Assembly: GCF_003003885.1 (NCBI RefSeq)
Contig: NZ_PVWN01000003.1
Span: 1-64,000, forward strand
Length of the DNA: 64,000 nucleotides
DNA from: Chlorogloea sp. CCALA 695
GTDB taxonomy: Bacteria; Cyanobacteriota; Cyanobacteriia; Cyanobacteriales; Chroococcidiopsidaceae
Direction of reading: 5' to 3'
The translations under genes and the position numbers were made by a program. Shown piece after piece: positions 35,123-43,900 of this stretch. The stretch's first letter is position 1. Each line of letters opens with the position of its first letter. The notes under the pieces are model-generated. The model saw only the letters and a list, made by a program, of their open reading frames with translations. It searched no databases and had not been told where the DNA came from.

Positions 35123-36025
35123 ATGCAAAAAACCATCTCTGCAAACCGAGTATTAATCCAACGCTTGACTCCCTATTTATTTTTGCTTCCAGCGCTGTTG
35201 ATTTTGGGATTAACGGTATTTTTACCAGCTATGCAAGCTTTTTATCTCAGCTTTACTCGCTACGAGTACGATTTGACGCAACCGCCGCAGTGGATAGGGT
35301 TAGCTAATTTTAAACGTTTATGGAGCGATCGCGTGTTTTGGAAAACTCTGCAAAACACCGTACTTTATCTTATTGGTGTCGTGCCGATTTTGGTAACTTT
35401 TCCACTTGCGATCGCAATTTTAGTTAACCAAAAACTCCGGGGAATGAACTGGTTTAGAGCCGCCTTTTATACCCCTGTAGTAATTTCTATGGTGGTGGCG
35501 GGAATTGCTTGGCGCTGGCTGTACGCCGAAAATGGCTTACTCAACCAAATTATTAAAAGTGTTTTTGCTGTTAAAGAGGGTGTCGGGTGGCTAACCAGCC
35601 CTCAATTTGCCCTATTTAGCGTCATGGCAGTAACGATATGGAAAGGTTTGGGGTATTACATGGTTATTTACTTAGCAGGGCTGCAAGCTATCCCCGCAGA
35701 CTTGTACGAAGCCGCCGCTATAGATGGTTCTGACGGTATCTCTAAGCATTGGGATATAACGGTTCCTTTGATGAAACCTTATATAGTTTTGGTAGCTGTA
35801 ATCTCGGCAATTTCAGCTACCAAGGTTTTTGAAGAAATCTACATTATGACTCAAGGAGGCCCGCGCAATAGCTCCAAAACAGTAGTTTATTATCTCTACG
35901 AGCAAGCCTTCCAAAACCTAGAAATTAGTTATGCTTGCACAATTGGGTTAGTGCTGTTTTTGGCAATTTTGGGCTTATCTATCTTGAATTTGAAGCTATC
36001 GGCTGGGAGATCGAGTATTAGCTAG
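35123..36025 (+). CDS. Carbohydrate ABC transporter permease (MalF/UgpA type)
   Basis: 300 residues with six membrane helices. The permease signature EAAAIDGSDGISKHWDITVPL (cytoplasmic EAA loop) and the N-terminal LFLLPALLILGLTVFLPAMQ are characteristic of the first permease of sugar importers. Partner permease, binding protein and ATPase are not adjacent, so the system is dispersed, as happens in cyanobacteria. Its 3' end is four bases from the convergent gene at 36030. Confidence 0.92.
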   Translation: MQKTISANRVLIQRLTPYLFLLPALLILGLTVFLPAMQAFYLSFTRYEYDLTQPPQWIGLANFKRLWSDRVFWKTLQNTVLYLIGVVPILVTFPLAIAILVNQKLRGMNWFRAAFYTPVVISMVVAGIAWRWLYAENGLLNQIIKSVFAVKEGVGWLTSPQFALFSVMAVTIWKGLGYYMVIYLAGLQAIPADLYEAAAIDGSDGISKHWDITVPLMKPYIVLVAVISAISATKVFEEIYIMTQGGPRNSSKTVVYYLYEQAFQNLEISYACTIGLVLFLAILGLSILNLKLSAGRSSIS

Positions 36026-36029
36026 GGAT

Positions 36030-36509
36030 TCATAGAGCGATCGCATTTTCTGGCTGATGAATAATGCCCGCAACAATTTTCCAGGGATTAGCGGTGGCTT
36101 CTGTAGCTGGAGGTTCTGTAGCTTTAGCGGTAGGTGCAGGTGGATCTTTGCGGAAAGTGTAAGTAACGCCGATTCGCTCTAGCTCAACTTCTTTCGTATC
36201 TGTCCCTGGCTCTTTTTTATAGCGAATCGCCGAGCCACTGACGATCGCAATATTATCGCTCAACATTTTTGCGCTGAGGTTATCTACATCTAGTTTGCTA
36301 CAAGTGAAGTTTTGCTTTTTCAATAGCCCCATAAATTGGGTAAAAACGCCCTCAACCTCCTGTTCTGTAGTCATTGTGGCTACGACTCCTGTAGTTATCA
36401 AAATAGAACCCAAAGCAAAGAAAGGAAGTATTAATTTAGGATCGAGTTTGTTAAATACCTCAGAATATTTGATAAATTGTGCTTTTACAGCTTCAATTTC
36501 GTTAGACAT
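36030..36509 (-). CDS. Unidentified protein with one membrane helix, fused in frame to the gene upstream
   Basis: 159 residues from the ATG at 36509, preceded by AAGGAG at a 10-base spacing. An N-terminal helical part (NEIEAVKAQFIKYSEVFNKL) leads into a membrane segment (ILPFFALGSILITTGVVATM), then a small domain (VEGVFTQFMGLLKKQNFTCS, then IAIVSGSAIRYKKEP, GVTYTFRKDPP) resembling a nuclear-transport-factor-2-like fold, and a proline/threonine-rich stretch. The frame is continuous with the broken hydrolase upstream, but the ribosome site supports an independent start. Function unknown. Confidence 0.6.
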   Translation of the reverse strand: MSNEIEAVKAQFIKYSEVFNKLDPKLILPFFALGSILITTGVVATMTTEQEVEGVFTQFMGLLKKQNFTCSKLDVDNLSAKMLSDNIAIVSGSAIRYKKEPGTDTKEVELERIGVTYTFRKDPPAPTAKATEPPATEATANPWKIVAGIIHQPENAIAL

Positions 36510-37359
36510 ATTAGATTTGCTCCTTTTAAGTAATTTGAAAATTTCTGGATGAATGCGATAGCGCCAGCGCGCCCGGTTACGGGCTTCGCAAATTCCGGCG
36601 GGTATATCGTGTCCAACACCGTCCATTTCGATTAGTTGAGAATCAGCGATTAATTTGGCGTACTCTATAGCATGAGTAGCGGGAATTAAAGGATCGGCTG
36701 TACCGTAGAGAATGAGAGTAGGAATATCGATTAAAGCTAAATCTGGTATGGGCGATCGCGCGATCGCACTTAGTTGATGAGTTATACAATTAGGGTTGTA
36801 GCGTGTACTTTCCTCTACACTGTCTTTGTATAACTGGGTGTACAAAGGAATATCAAGCGGATAAGTTGTACCAACCAGCACCGACCAAAACCCCAAATAT
36901 TCCTCTAACGATGGGACTTTAGCAAAGAAAGATAGAGATAAAATACTGCTCTTTGTCAAGGCCGAAGCATCAGCAAAAGAGACAATAGAAGTAAGAGACA
37001 AAACCCGTTTGGGGTAGCTAATAGCTATCCGTTGCGCGATCGATCCTCCCATAGATGCACCGATAACGTGCGCTTTGTCAATCTCCAATGCTGTGAGCAA
37101 CTCTACGCTATCGGTAGCCAGATCATCTAAAGAATAGGGTTTTGTTTCCCAGTCCTTAGTATTGCTCCAGGTTGATAAACCTATATCTCGATTATCGAAG
37201 CGAATGACGTAGTAACCTTGTTCTACTATAGGTTCGTAGAAGTAAGGAAACCAGTTACTGACAACCCAATCCCATAATTAAGAGTACGGCGGGATGTGTG
37301 CGATCGCCAAAGGTTTCTACATAAATGTCAATATTGTTGGCTTTAACAGTTGTTTGCAT
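36510..37359 (-). pseudogene. Frameshifted alpha/beta hydrolase
   Basis: The ATG at 37359 (MQTTVKANNIDIYVETFGDR) reads a typical alpha/beta-hydrolase N-terminus up to LIMGLGCQ and then a stop at 37255-37257. The continuation (NWFPYFYEPIVEQGYYVIRF DNRDIG) is in another frame, consistent with a small deletion at the stop. The rest is intact from HVIGASMGGSIAQRIA (nucleophile Ser) through ILYGTADPLIP (Asp) to GVGHDIP (His). Just after that histidine the dispersed repeat at 36554-36590 supplies ICEARNRARWRYR and removes the normal C-terminus. Inactive unless frameshifted during translation or the base call is wrong. Confidence 0.75.
36554..36590 (-). repeat. GC-rich dispersed repeat inside a coding sequence, copy 2
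   Basis: Shares TGCGATAGCGCCAGCGCGC and the GCTTCGC tail with the copy at 7384-7417; the inner part differs. Here it is read in the opposite direction to the host gene and replaces the C-terminus of the hydrolase. Confidence 0.7.
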
Positions 37360-37395
37360 GATTTTGTGGTCATAAACCATAAGTTGTTATTTTTA

Positions 37396-37779
37396 TTACT
37401 CCGGTGAATCTCTGATTGCAATTACTACGTCACCAATCATAAATTCAGCTTCTGCAAATGCTTTGATTACATCTTGATTAGACTTTTCACCTGTATCAAA
37501 TCGTCTTAGTTCTGCCGCTTTTAGATGTCTATGTGCTTGACGAAAACCATTACCTTTGCGCCCTACATCTGTGGTTTTAATTAATGCTACTGAGGTGGCA
37601 CTTGTAGCCGCCAAAACTTTTATCCAAAATGGTTCAAGTTCTTCTGTAAAAGTAGCGACTAACACAGATGATACTACTGAAATCACTCCTAAAGCTATGT
37701 AAGTGGAGTGTAAGCTTATTGCACTGTAATGCCATCTTTTGAGTTGAGATTTTATTTCTTTGTCAATATTTTGGGTCAT
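37396..37779 (-). CDS. Small two-helix membrane protein (SLATT/DUF4231-like)
   Basis: 127 residues. An amphipathic N-terminal region (KEIKSQLKRWHYSAISLHST) runs into two hydrophobic helices (YIALGVISVVSSVLVATF and WIKVLAATSATSVALIKT) and then a cytosolic charged helix (FRQAHRHLKAAELRRFDTGE). This layout resembles the SLATT or DUF4231 families of two-helix membrane proteins associated with nucleotide-signalling effector systems, but similarity is judged by eye only. It follows the SGNH hydrolase gene on the same strand by 67 bp. It may be an orphan effector or a simple membrane protein. Confidence 0.6.
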   Translation of the reverse strand: MTQNIDKEIKSQLKRWHYSAISLHSTYIALGVISVVSSVLVATFTEELEPFWIKVLAATSATSVALIKTTDVGRKGNGFRQAHRHLKAAELRRFDTGEKSNQDVIKAFAEAEFMIGDVVIAIRDSPE

Positions 37780-37846
37780 GATTGTAATCCTATCTAGTAG
37801 TCAAAGCGATCGCTTACCGATTAAGCGTAAAAACCACTAATTCTTA

Positions 37847-39325
37847 TTAATAAAAACCGCTAAGAATATCGAGTAGTTTTTTTAAAGGTGTACGGTGATA
37901 GAGAAAACCTAATGTATTTTCTAAATACTCTAAATTTGCTGGAGGGGCTGTCAAAAGTTTGTCCGACTTTACTATATCGCTCCACCAACTTTGTGGCTGA
38001 TTGATAGCAACACCAATATCTTTCATTTTCATCAAAAACTCATGAGCAACTAAGCCATAACATACAGGAGTCGGGTGAAATCCATCTAAGCCAATAAGTC
38101 CACCTATAAATCTATTTTCTGGATTATTGTCGTTAGGGTTTAGACGAATATACCGAGTGTCTATCAGAGGTTTTTCTGCTGAAGTTATTCGGTGCGGAAC
38201 ATTAGTTCTTAATGCGTCAATTAATTCTGTTGGAAAAGTATAGCTAACCTTTCCCCCCTGACGACGAAATGCTAATTGATCGAGCTTTTCACACAGATCA
38301 ACAACATGAAATCCTTCCTGGGTAGCAACCTCTTTGATAGCTTGATTGTACTGGTCAATAATATCATCTATTAATTTGGCTTCTGTACCTACTAAATGAG
38401 GATATTGTTCAGGGTTTTTACTAAACTCATCATCCCAAATCCAAAAATGAGTATAAAACTCATAGTATCCATTTGAAGCCAGTGCGTCTGTTCCCGTTCT
38501 TCCAGGAGTAATGCCGCGACATATTGGAGGAATAGTAACATGAGGAATAGTTGCTAGAAAAACGTTTTTAGCATTTATAGCTTTAATTTGAGGAATAATT
38601 CTTTTAAGTAGTTTTCGGAAATGTTCTGGTTGCCAAAGATTGCAGCTTTGTTCGCCTGCTAATTTATAAATGTCTTCGGGTTTAGACCAATTAATTTTTA
38701 ACTGAATAACCGTACCTAAACAGTTATTTGACCCTAGCCAGAAAATTAAATTATCAATTCCACCCTGCGTTTGAGCAATTTCTTGAGCAGCAGTGACTTG
38801 TGAATATTGCTCAAATTGACCATTTAAACTTGGATTTAATGTTCTCCTTGCAGCACGATACATTGCTAACTCAGGTAGTTGTTGAAAAAAGTTATCTTTA
38901 AGTTTTTGCTTTTGTAATATACGGCGGCAAACTGCGTCTGTTAGCGTGTCACAATTTCCTAGTTTAAATCCTAAAACGCCTAAATTGTGATGTAAAGAAC
39001 CCGTACCGGAAGCTTTGGTTCCTTCTCCTGTTTCCCAATAATCTTCTACGCGATCAAGTAGATTTTGCACTGCTAAAAAGGCAGGAGCAATTTCAAATAA
39101 ATCAATTTTATTTCCAAATTTTTCAACTAGCAGGCGTAACAATTTTTCTATATTTAGGGGTAAACCACCTTCACCTGTAAAATCAGGACGTTTGAATTGA
39201 TCTAAATCTGGATCGCCAAGACAACGGGCAATTAAAGCAGGATATGCAATATCTGTACGACAAACACCCCCGCTAGTAACGCCGTGAGTCAAGCTATCAC
39301 CGATCGCAACGAGTGGAACTGGCAT
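37847..39325 (-). CDS. SGNH/GDSL-type hydrolase
   Basis: 492 residues, long for the family. The N-terminus VPLVAIGDSLTHGVTSGGVC holds the nucleophile (Ser11), IFWLGSNNCLG provides the block III asparagine, and GLIGLDGFHPTPVCYGLVA provides the catalytic Asp and His. No signal peptide is visible, so it is probably cytoplasmic. It likely cleaves an ester, but the substrate is unknown. A long insertion (about residues 40-175) between blocks I and III is unusual. Confidence 0.88.
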   Translation of the reverse strand: MPVPLVAIGDSLTHGVTSGGVCRTDIAYPALIARCLGDPDLDQFKRPDFTGEGGLPLNIEKLLRLLVEKFGNKIDLFEIAPAFLAVQNLLDRVEDYWETGEGTKASGTGSLHHNLGVLGFKLGNCDTLTDAVCRRILQKQKLKDNFFQQLPELAMYRAARRTLNPSLNGQFEQYSQVTAAQEIAQTQGGIDNLIFWLGSNNCLGTVIQLKINWSKPEDIYKLAGEQSCNLWQPEHFRKLLKRIIPQIKAINAKNVFLATIPHVTIPPICRGITPGRTGTDALASNGYYEFYTHFWIWDDEFSKNPEQYPHLVGTEAKLIDDIIDQYNQAIKEVATQEGFHVVDLCEKLDQLAFRRQGGKVSYTFPTELIDALRTNVPHRITSAEKPLIDTRYIRLNPNDNNPENRFIGGLIGLDGFHPTPVCYGLVAHEFLMKMKDIGVAINQPQSWWSDIVKSDKLLTAPPANLEYLENTLGFLYHRTPLKKLLDILSGFY

Positions 39326-39531
39326 AATTCTTCTCCATTTTTAAAAGTTTGTAGTTATCAGTGTAAAATTTTGGATGACCAAAAAACAATTTTGAGTACG
39401 AGTTTTTGATAGTTTGACCTACTAAAAACTTATGATTAACAGCGATCGCATTAATTTACTATTAGAAAATGATGGGCGATCGCATTTTCAAACTTTTGGA
39501 TTATTGCCTGAAATCCTGACGAGATTGCCAA

Positions 39532-39969
39532 CTAGGAAGCATTTTGACAAGCTTGTGCTGCAACATTTTCACTGGTGTCGGTTCTAACTTGACGGATTTC
39601 TGTTTTACTACAACTACCAAATCGAGTTTGAGTACATATCTCAACATTTTTATAAAGTAGCTTATTCACGCAACTAGCAATTCCATCGGGTGAACCACCT
39701 CTAGGCTGACTAGAACCAGTGGGAGCGGTGTTATTTGTAGGTTGAGGCTGTGGTTGGGCAGAACTTGGACAGCCAAACGGCGTACAAGCATCGCCTACAG
39801 GCGGATTAGGGCAACCAAAGGGATTACACTCTGCTGCACTTGATGGGGAACAGCCAAAGGGGTTGCAGCCAGCAATGGCGGGTTTATTGGCGAGGGCGAT
39901 CGCAATGGCGCTGACTGGAATTGTTAGCAAAAATGCTGTAGTTAGCGACTTTTTGAGAGTTTGTAACAT
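39532..39969 (-). CDS. Secreted cysteine-rich protein with C-x-PFGC repeats
   Basis: 145 residues. A signal peptide (LKKSLTTAFLLTIPVSAIAI, cleavage before GCNPF) leads to three tandem motifs, CNPFGC, CNPFGC, CTPFGC, spaced by about 14-16 residues. A Pro/Gln/Thr-rich linker follows, then a C-terminal domain with four more cysteines (ASCVNKLLYKNVEICTQTRF, SCSKTEI, AAQACQNAS). The paired cysteines suggest disulfides or metal binding outside the cytoplasm. I do not recognise a named family. It is next to the secreted lectin gene on the same strand (41 bp), so both may be exported together. Confidence 0.75.
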   Translation of the reverse strand: MLQTLKKSLTTAFLLTIPVSAIAIALANKPAIAGCNPFGCSPSSAAECNPFGCPNPPVGDACTPFGCPSSAQPQPQPTNNTAPTGSSQPRGGSPDGIASCVNKLLYKNVEICTQTRFGSCSKTEIRQVRTDTSENVAAQACQNAS

Positions 39970-40010
39970 TTATTAATTCCTATTTAAGTGTGCTGATTAA
40001 CTTAATCTGC

Positions 40011-40541
40011 TCACCAACTCCATCTTTGATCTGTTATTGAATTATTGTCTCGGTTACGTCCAGACAGTTCACAATCCCAAAGTTGTAACTGTGCGCCATT
40101 CTGTTGACCTGGAGCGCCAGCAATATCAATACACTTCCCAGACAGTTGATTTTTAATGAATCCTCTACTCGTCAATGCCCATCTTTGATCTGTATCAGGA
40201 TCGGAGGTTTCACAATCATAGAGTATCAATGGCGTACCATTGGCAGTCCCTGGATAACCAGATACATCAAGACATTTTCCAGAGAGCGTATTTATGATGA
40301 ATCCTCTACTCGTCAATCTCCATCTTTGATCTGTATCAGGATCGGAGGTTTCACAATCATAGAGTATTAATGGCGTACCATTAGCAGTGCCTGGATAACC
40401 AGATACATCAAGACATTTTTTAGACAACAGGTTCCTAACAAGCCGTCCACTAGCCTGTTGTGCAAAGGCACTTTGGCTTACATCAACACACATCGCCATT
40501 AAGCAAGCTGTACCGTAGCATAGAAATCTCTTTAAATTCAT
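40011..40541 (-). CDS. Secreted ricin-type beta-trefoil lectin
   Basis: 176 residues. A signal peptide (FLCYGTACLMAMCVDVSQSA, cleavage near FAQQ) precedes one beta-trefoil made of three RICIN subdomains, each with CLDVSGYPGTANGTPLILYD or its variant and a Q-x-W motif (DQRWRL, DQRWAL, DQRWSW). It should bind galactose-like or other carbohydrates outside the cell. Subdomains 1 and 2 are almost identical at DNA level with a 141-bp period, showing a recent duplication or gene conversion; subdomain 3 is diverged. It stands 41 bp upstream of the C-x-PFGC protein gene. Confidence 0.9.
   Translation of the reverse strand: MNLKRFLCYGTACLMAMCVDVSQSAFAQQASGRLVRNLLSKKCLDVSGYPGTANGTPLILYDCETSDPDTDQRWRLTSRGFIINTLSGKCLDVSGYPGTANGTPLILYDCETSDPDTDQRWALTSRGFIKNQLSGKCIDIAGAPGQQNGAQLQLWDCELSGRNRDNNSITDQRWSW
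40181..40440 (-). repeat. Near-identical 141-bp tandem repeats within the lectin gene
   Basis: ATCTTTGATCTGTATCAGG starts at 40181 and again at 40322, with nearly identical following sequence (few substitutions), so the period is 141 bp or 47 codons. Confidence 0.9.
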
Positions 40542-40978
40542 TTCTTACTTCCTTATTCGTAACTCAAACATGACTATTTATTTAACTGCTTAATATGGGA
40601 TAACACTCACGCTAGTTAGGTTATCCTGTACATCTGCCGTTTAATTCCAGAAAGGCATTAGCAACTTTTGCTGCGCCTTAACTCAATCAATCACCTCAAC
40701 GAGATCGTACTTATCAAGAAAAAAGTTTGACTGCTTGTGGTGCGAACAAATCCAAGTTAACCGTTAAATATCGGCTTTGTCAGTCGGTAAAAGGTCAGTA
40801 AAAAGTCAGATAAAAGTCAGTAACTTAGCTAAATGCGATCGCACTATTCCACCTTTTTGTCAGGAATTGCTGGGATTTGAAGGTAAAAGTTAAAATAATC
40901 TGGCATTTAAGCGCGATCGCCTCCGAAATTAAGATAATACTCTTTGTAGTGAGTAACCAACCTATCCCCCTTGTGCCA
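40542..40978. other. Region upstream of the NLR-like gene
   Basis: A 437-bp divergent gap between the lectin gene and the NB-ARC/WD40 gene. It contains three tandem 11-bp iterons (40787-40819), two HIP1-containing stretches and no convincing gene. A frame open from 40877 runs into the NLR gene but its first 34 codons look non-coding. Confidence 0.5.
40787..40819 (+). repeat. Three 11-bp iterons upstream of the NLR-like gene
   Basis: GTAAAAGGTCA, GTAAAAAGTCA and GATAAAAGTCA follow head to tail, one helical turn apart, 160 bp before the start of the gene. This pattern is typical of a cooperative protein-binding site. Confidence 0.6.
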
Positions 40979-43900
40979 ATGACTGTTGAAGATGCAATCG
41001 CATTTATTGAGCAAGTTGTACAACCCAAACAATTGAATAAGATACAACGCCTTGTTCTGGATTGCTCTTATCAAGGTCATTCTTATCAAGAAATGGCGAT
41101 TGGTTCTGGGTATGACTGCGGCTATATTAAAGACACTGGTTATAAATTGTGGCTGCTACTATCTGATAGTTTGGGAGAAAAAGTAAATAAGCAAAATTGT
41201 CAAGCAGTTATTAAACGTTTGGCTCAAAAAAGTATAAATCCTGCTCCTGTAGTTTCTTTGAGTCAAGATTGGGGAGAGGCAATAGATGTCTCAGTGTTTT
41301 ACGGGCGAATTATTGAATTAACTACTTTGCAACAATGGATAGTAGGCGATCGCTGTCGATTGATTACAATTTTGGGTATGGGCGGAATTGGTAAAACTGC
41401 TCTGGCGGTAAAAATTGCCGAACAAGTAAAAGCAGATTTTCAATTTTTAATTTGGCGAAGTCTGCGTAATGCACCTGCTATTGAAAAGCTGCTATCTGAC
41501 TTAATTTTATTTGTTTCTAACCAGCAAGCAGGCGAAAAACCTGGAAGTATTGACGAGCAAATTTCTTTATTAATTAAATACCTCGCCTCCTCGCGCTGTC
41601 TGTTGGTGCTTGATAATACTGAAACAATCTTGCAAAGTGGCGAACGAGGAGGAAACTATCGTCAAGGTTATGAAGGGTACGGACAACTAATTAGACGCAT
41701 TGCTGATGAGCGTCATCAAAGTTGTTTGATATTAACAAGTAGAGAAAAACCCGTTGGATTGTCGGCTAGAGAAGGTGAAATTCTCCCGGTAAAGTCACTC
41801 TCTATTACGGGAGTTGCTCAAGAAACCGGGCAAATAATTCTGGCATCTGTTGGTTTAACGCAATTTGACGACGCAAAAGAATTAAGTGATCGCTATGCTG
41901 GTAATCCTTTAGCGCTAAAAATTGCCGCCTCTACAATTAAATCTTTATTTGGCGGTAATATTAGCGCCTTTTTTAACCAAGGAACTATAGTATTTGGCGA
42001 TATCTGGGATTTACTCGAACAACAATGCGATCGCTTATCCAACGTAGAAACGCAAATAATGCGGTGGTTGGCAATTGCCCGCGAAAGGGTGACGTTACAA
42101 GAATTATACGCAGACATCATTCCCAAAATCCCCCAGCGCGAACTAATGGAAGTGCTGGAATCTTTGCAAAAGCGATCGCTAATTGAAATTAATACTTTTG
42201 GCTGCACCCAGCAACCCTTAGTTATGGAGTATGTAACCGAGCGCTTAGTTAAACAGTTTTATACTGAAATAGCTGATCATCAATTGCAGTTACTTAATAG
42301 CTATGTCTTAATTAAAGCCTCCGCTAAAGACTACATCCGAGAAGCACAAATTCGGCTAATTCTGCAACCTGTAAGTGAAGCGCTAAAAAATAGCTTTGAA
42401 AATAAGCAGCTACTTAAAGCCCATCTCGATCAACTTCTGGGGACTTTACGGGCTAACTCTGCTTACCAAAATGGTTATGCTGCGGGAAACTTGCTTAACT
42501 TGTATTGGCATCTGCAAACTGATCGTAGTGATGCTAGGGACTATTCTTACTTGGCTGTCCGCCAAGCTTACTTACCCAACGTAACACTACATCAATTCAA
42601 CTTTACTCAAACAGAATTTGATCGCTGTGTGTTTGCGGAAACTTTTGGCGGTATTACTGGTGTTGCTTTTAGCCCCGATAATCAATTACTCGCAACTAGC
42701 GATACTGGCGGCAAAATTCATATCTGCCAAGTTAGCGATCGCACGCAATTAACTATTTGCAAAGGTCATATACATTGGGCTTGGGCGATCGCATTTAGTC
42801 CTAATGGGCAGCTTTTGGCAAGTGTGGCGGATGATTATTTGGTCAAGCTTTGGGATGTAAAATCTGGAAATTGTCTAGCTACTTTAGAAGGGCATACTTA
42901 TTCAGTAAATACGGTAGCTTTTAGTCCTGATGGGCAAACTTTGGCTACTAGCGGTCAAGATCGAGAGATTAGGCTTTGGGATTTGAGTAATATCAAAAAT
43001 GCACCCCGCGTACTGAAAGGACACTCTGAGCGCGTGTGGTCAGTGGCTTTTAGTCCTGATGGACGAATGCTGGCTAGTGGATCTGAAGATAATGCGATCG
43101 CTTTATGGGATCTAGCAACGGGTAACTGTCATTATCTCCAAGGACATACAAACTGGGTGCGAACTGTTGCTTTTAGCGTTGATGGGCAAACTCTTGTTAG
43201 TGGTGGCTACGACCAAACTTTAAGGTTTTGGGATGTTAATACTCGACAATGCTTGAACATCATTTCCGCGCATACAGGGGTAATTACCGCCGTGAGTTTT
43301 AGTAGTAACGGGCAATGGTTGGCTAGTAGCAGTTACGATCAAACTCTCAAACTTTGGGATGTCAGAACCCTTGAATGCCAAAAGACTTTTATCGGACATA
43401 CTAACCGAGTTTGGAGCGTGGCGTTTAGTCCCGACAATCAACAACTAGCTAGTGGCGCAGATGACCACGCAACGGCGTTGTGGAATATTAAAACTGGGGA
43501 ATGCGATCGCACAACTATCGGACATACTAATTCAGTTTTGGCACTCGCTCTAAGTAACGACGGTAATTTATTAGCAAGCGGACACGAAGACCAAACTATT
43601 CGGCTATGGAATTTAGCTCAAGGTAAATGCTGTCAAACTATCCAAGGACATACTAACCGCGTTTGGAGCGTGGCTTTTGCGCCTCAAGAAGAAGTTTTAG
43701 CCACAAGTAGCGCCGATCGCACTATTAAATTATGGAACTATAAAACTGGGGAATGTCTGCGGACTATAATGGGTCATTCTAGTTGGGTTTGGTCGGTGGT
43801 TTTTAGTCCTGATGGCGATTATTTAGCCAGCGCTAGTTACGACCAAACGGTCAAAGTGTGGGAAGTGAAGACCGGAAAATGCCTGCAAACTTTGACAGAA

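Noticed and set aside
35123-36025. ABC permease as part of a local transport operon
   Set aside because: No binding protein, ATPase or second permease lies nearby, so an operon cannot be supported.
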